In this document: positions 62,721-64,000 of the stretch, in pieces
Layout of the letters: the number at the start of each line of letters is the position of its first letter
Position numbering within the stretch: position 1 is the stretch's first letter
Assembly (NCBI GenBank): GCA_964019415.1
Contig: OZ025886.1
Coordinates: forward strand, 2,843,584-2,907,583
DNA length: 64,000 nt
Source of the DNA: Ianthella basta
Lineage: Eukaryota > Porifera > Demospongiae > Verongiida > Ianthellidae
Reading direction: 5' to 3'
The notes under the pieces: model-generated
The model's database searches: none
What the model was told of the DNA's origin: nothing
Seen by the model: only the letters and a program-made list of their open reading frames with translations
Translations under genes and position numbers: made by a program

Positions 62721-63099
62721 GCCGATTTTTGTCCGCACTAATCTCGGGAACCGTGAGGAGGGTTCGCAGAAAACGCGGTCCTAATGTTAAGGCGCTATCC
62801 GGAGGGTGTCTTCGGCTGGGTTTTCCTGCGAAATGTGCGAAATGAAGGTTTTGCGCCAACTCGCCATACGTTACTATAGGACGCCATTTTTGTTTTACGG
62901 AGGAAAGCAAAGTAGATTACGGAATTCGCAGCTAATTACTTTGTTACAAAACTACTCCTGGGGAGATGGTGCGACGGCTTCTTTGCTGTCGTTTTAGCAC
63001 AATGTAGAAGGCTGTGGGTGACATAAGCTATATATCGGAAAGCGCCGTCTTACGCAAGTGAAAGCGGCTCGATGGCGAAAGGATGGGCACAAGTTATGC

Positions 63100-63755
63100 T
63101 AGTCTCGCTGGGCCAGACCCTTTTGTTCCGGTCTTGCGTAACCCGCCAGCCCGAAGAATAGGGTCTGGGAGTTAGCCTATGCGGAAGTTGTGGAGGCTCC
63201 CAACTTTGATTATCGATCGACGCCTCCTTATCGTGCCAGATTCGAAGTGTTACTAGCAATCAACTTCGTCGGCTATTCTTCTCTGGCAGTTATTCCACTG
63301 GGGATGAAGCGAGACTTCTGATCTAGCATTAGCGGCTGCGCCGACAAGGGGCTAATAACTAGAGCGATCGACACCTTTGGTGGACGTCCTCGCGCTATCT
63401 CTATTACCGCAGGTAGAATCTCATTGATGAGAGATTTGCCGAAGCCAGTGGGAAGGGAGACGAAAGCATCGCGCCCGCGTACGAATTCAACCACTGCTTG
63501 CACGTGCTCCTGCTTCAATCTCTAAAATCCTGCTGCAGCAGCCACTCTACGGGCAATTGCTTCGATCGGCATCCTTGCGCCTTCTTCGCACACCGCCATA
63601 CCACCTTGGGTTGAACTTGGCCCACAACAAAGGGGTGTTATGAAACACCTAGTCCGGCGTTCCCACGGATATTACACAACAACAGTCGAGCTAACTCCCA
63701 GACCCTTTCTCGGGCGCTTGCGCAATACGGGAAAGGGTCTGGCCCCGCGAGACTA
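63100..63755. mobile_element. Mutator-like element with 9-bp duplication carrying a helicase fragment
   Basis: Left TAGTCTCGCTGGGCCAGACC and right GGTCTGGCCCCGCGAGACTA; a second inverted block AGGGTCTGGGAGTTAGC lies about 60 bp inside both ends. Flanks AAGTTATGC (63091-63099) and AAGTTATGC (63756-63764) form a 9-bp duplication, the length typical of Mutator-like elements. The interior has a RecQ-type helicase fragment and no transposase, the structure of a Pack-MULE. Confidence 0.8.
63273..63518 (-). pseudogene. RecQ-type DEAD helicase fragment (N-terminal motifs)
   Basis: The frame encodes KQEHVQAVVEFVRGRDAFVS then LPTGFGKSL, the Walker A motif I of superfamily 2 helicases, and LVISPLSAQPL, motif Ia of the RecQ type (VxSPLxAL). 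Only about 80 residues remain; DExH motif II and the rest are absent. The fragment lies wholly inside Mutator-like TIRs. The frame itself is free of stops. It may be a captured host gene piece or a remnant of an element-encoded helicase. Confidence 0.7.
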
Positions 63756-63791
63756 AAGTTATGCGGGTTTTAGGTTTGCGCAATGATCTCA

Positions 63792-63799
63792 TGACGTCA
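63792..63799. promoter_or_regulatory. CRE-like palindrome near the right edge
   Basis: TGACGTCA lies 53 bp upstream of the ATG at 63852, which opens a frame running to the window edge. Promoter role inferred. Confidence 0.25.
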
Positions 63800-63851
63800 T
63801 TGTAATACGTTTCTTCCGAACAAAGCAATTTGCAACAGTTGCAGTGCGCAT

Positions 63852-64000
63852 ATGCCGAACATTAAGGGCAACACCGGACTAACCAAGAAGTCAAGACATT
63901 CAGGGATGATGAGAGCTCTTAGGAACCGACGAAACTGTCAGAACTCCAAGACCATCACTCAACCTTCACTCACAGGAGTCAGCTCCAGGGGAAAAGCAGG
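63852..64000 (+). CDS. Possible first exon of an unknown gene, open at the right edge
   Basis: From ATG at 63852 the frame stays open for 49 codons to the window end. The peptide is basic and Ser/Thr/Asn-rich (MPNIKGNTGLTKKSRHSGMM), with no recognised domain or signal peptide. A CRE-like site is just upstream. The open length is modest, so chance is possible. Confidence 0.25.
   Translation, partial: MPNIKGNTGLTKKSRHSGMMRALRNRRNCQNSKTITQPSLTGVSSRGKA

Overview
The window looks like nuclear DNA from an early-branching animal. A marine demosponge is my best guess, because of the short GT-AG introns, metazoan gene families (thioredoxin, Ig/FN3/EGF receptors, a possible cilia gene with an X-box) and many small inverted-repeat transposons, Ty3, Penelope and LINE elements. 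The organism is inferred; no sequence here proves the species. Most of the 64 kb is introns filled with repeats, and most real exons are short, so they were found by reading splice sites and checking that intron phases agree.

Layout. 0-1.5 kb: the tail of a P-element/THAP9-like transposase on + and a 343-residue intronless ORF on -. 2.7-3.8 kb: 5' exons of an IFT46-like gene (-) with an RFX X-box just upstream of the ATG. 4.9-25.1 kb: two tandem thioredoxin genes (-), five exons each, in identical phase. The upstream copy's second intron holds a broken Ty3/gypsy element, itself inserted in a pogo-like MITE, plus other mobile elements. 26.5-27.0 kb: relic 5' exons of an Ig receptor gene, followed by a 34-bp minisatellite. 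29.0-54.4 kb: a complete 14-exon gene (+) for a 766-residue single-pass receptor (signal peptide, Ig, Ig, Ig, FN3-like, spacer, EGF, TM, short tail with tyrosines). Its second intron holds LINE copies and a Penelope-like element. 57.1 kb to beyond the right edge: a second receptor gene, of which the signal-peptide exon and first Ig exon are visible. The last 3 kb has an unrecognised repeat, a Mutator-like element that carries a RecQ-type helicase fragment, and an ORF open at the right edge.

The main candidate system is the Ig receptor cluster. It is a tandem array with a relic copy, a decayed EGF exon, and a first Ig exon that is about 94% identical between paralogs whose signal-peptide exons differ widely. 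That pattern fits a recognition or immune-type family evolving by duplication and gene conversion. The function is inference. The second theme is transposon biology: TTAA-flanked THAP elements resembling Kolobok, a Penelope-like element with an inverted tail and hammerhead-like cores, and a Pack-MULE-like gene fragment capture.
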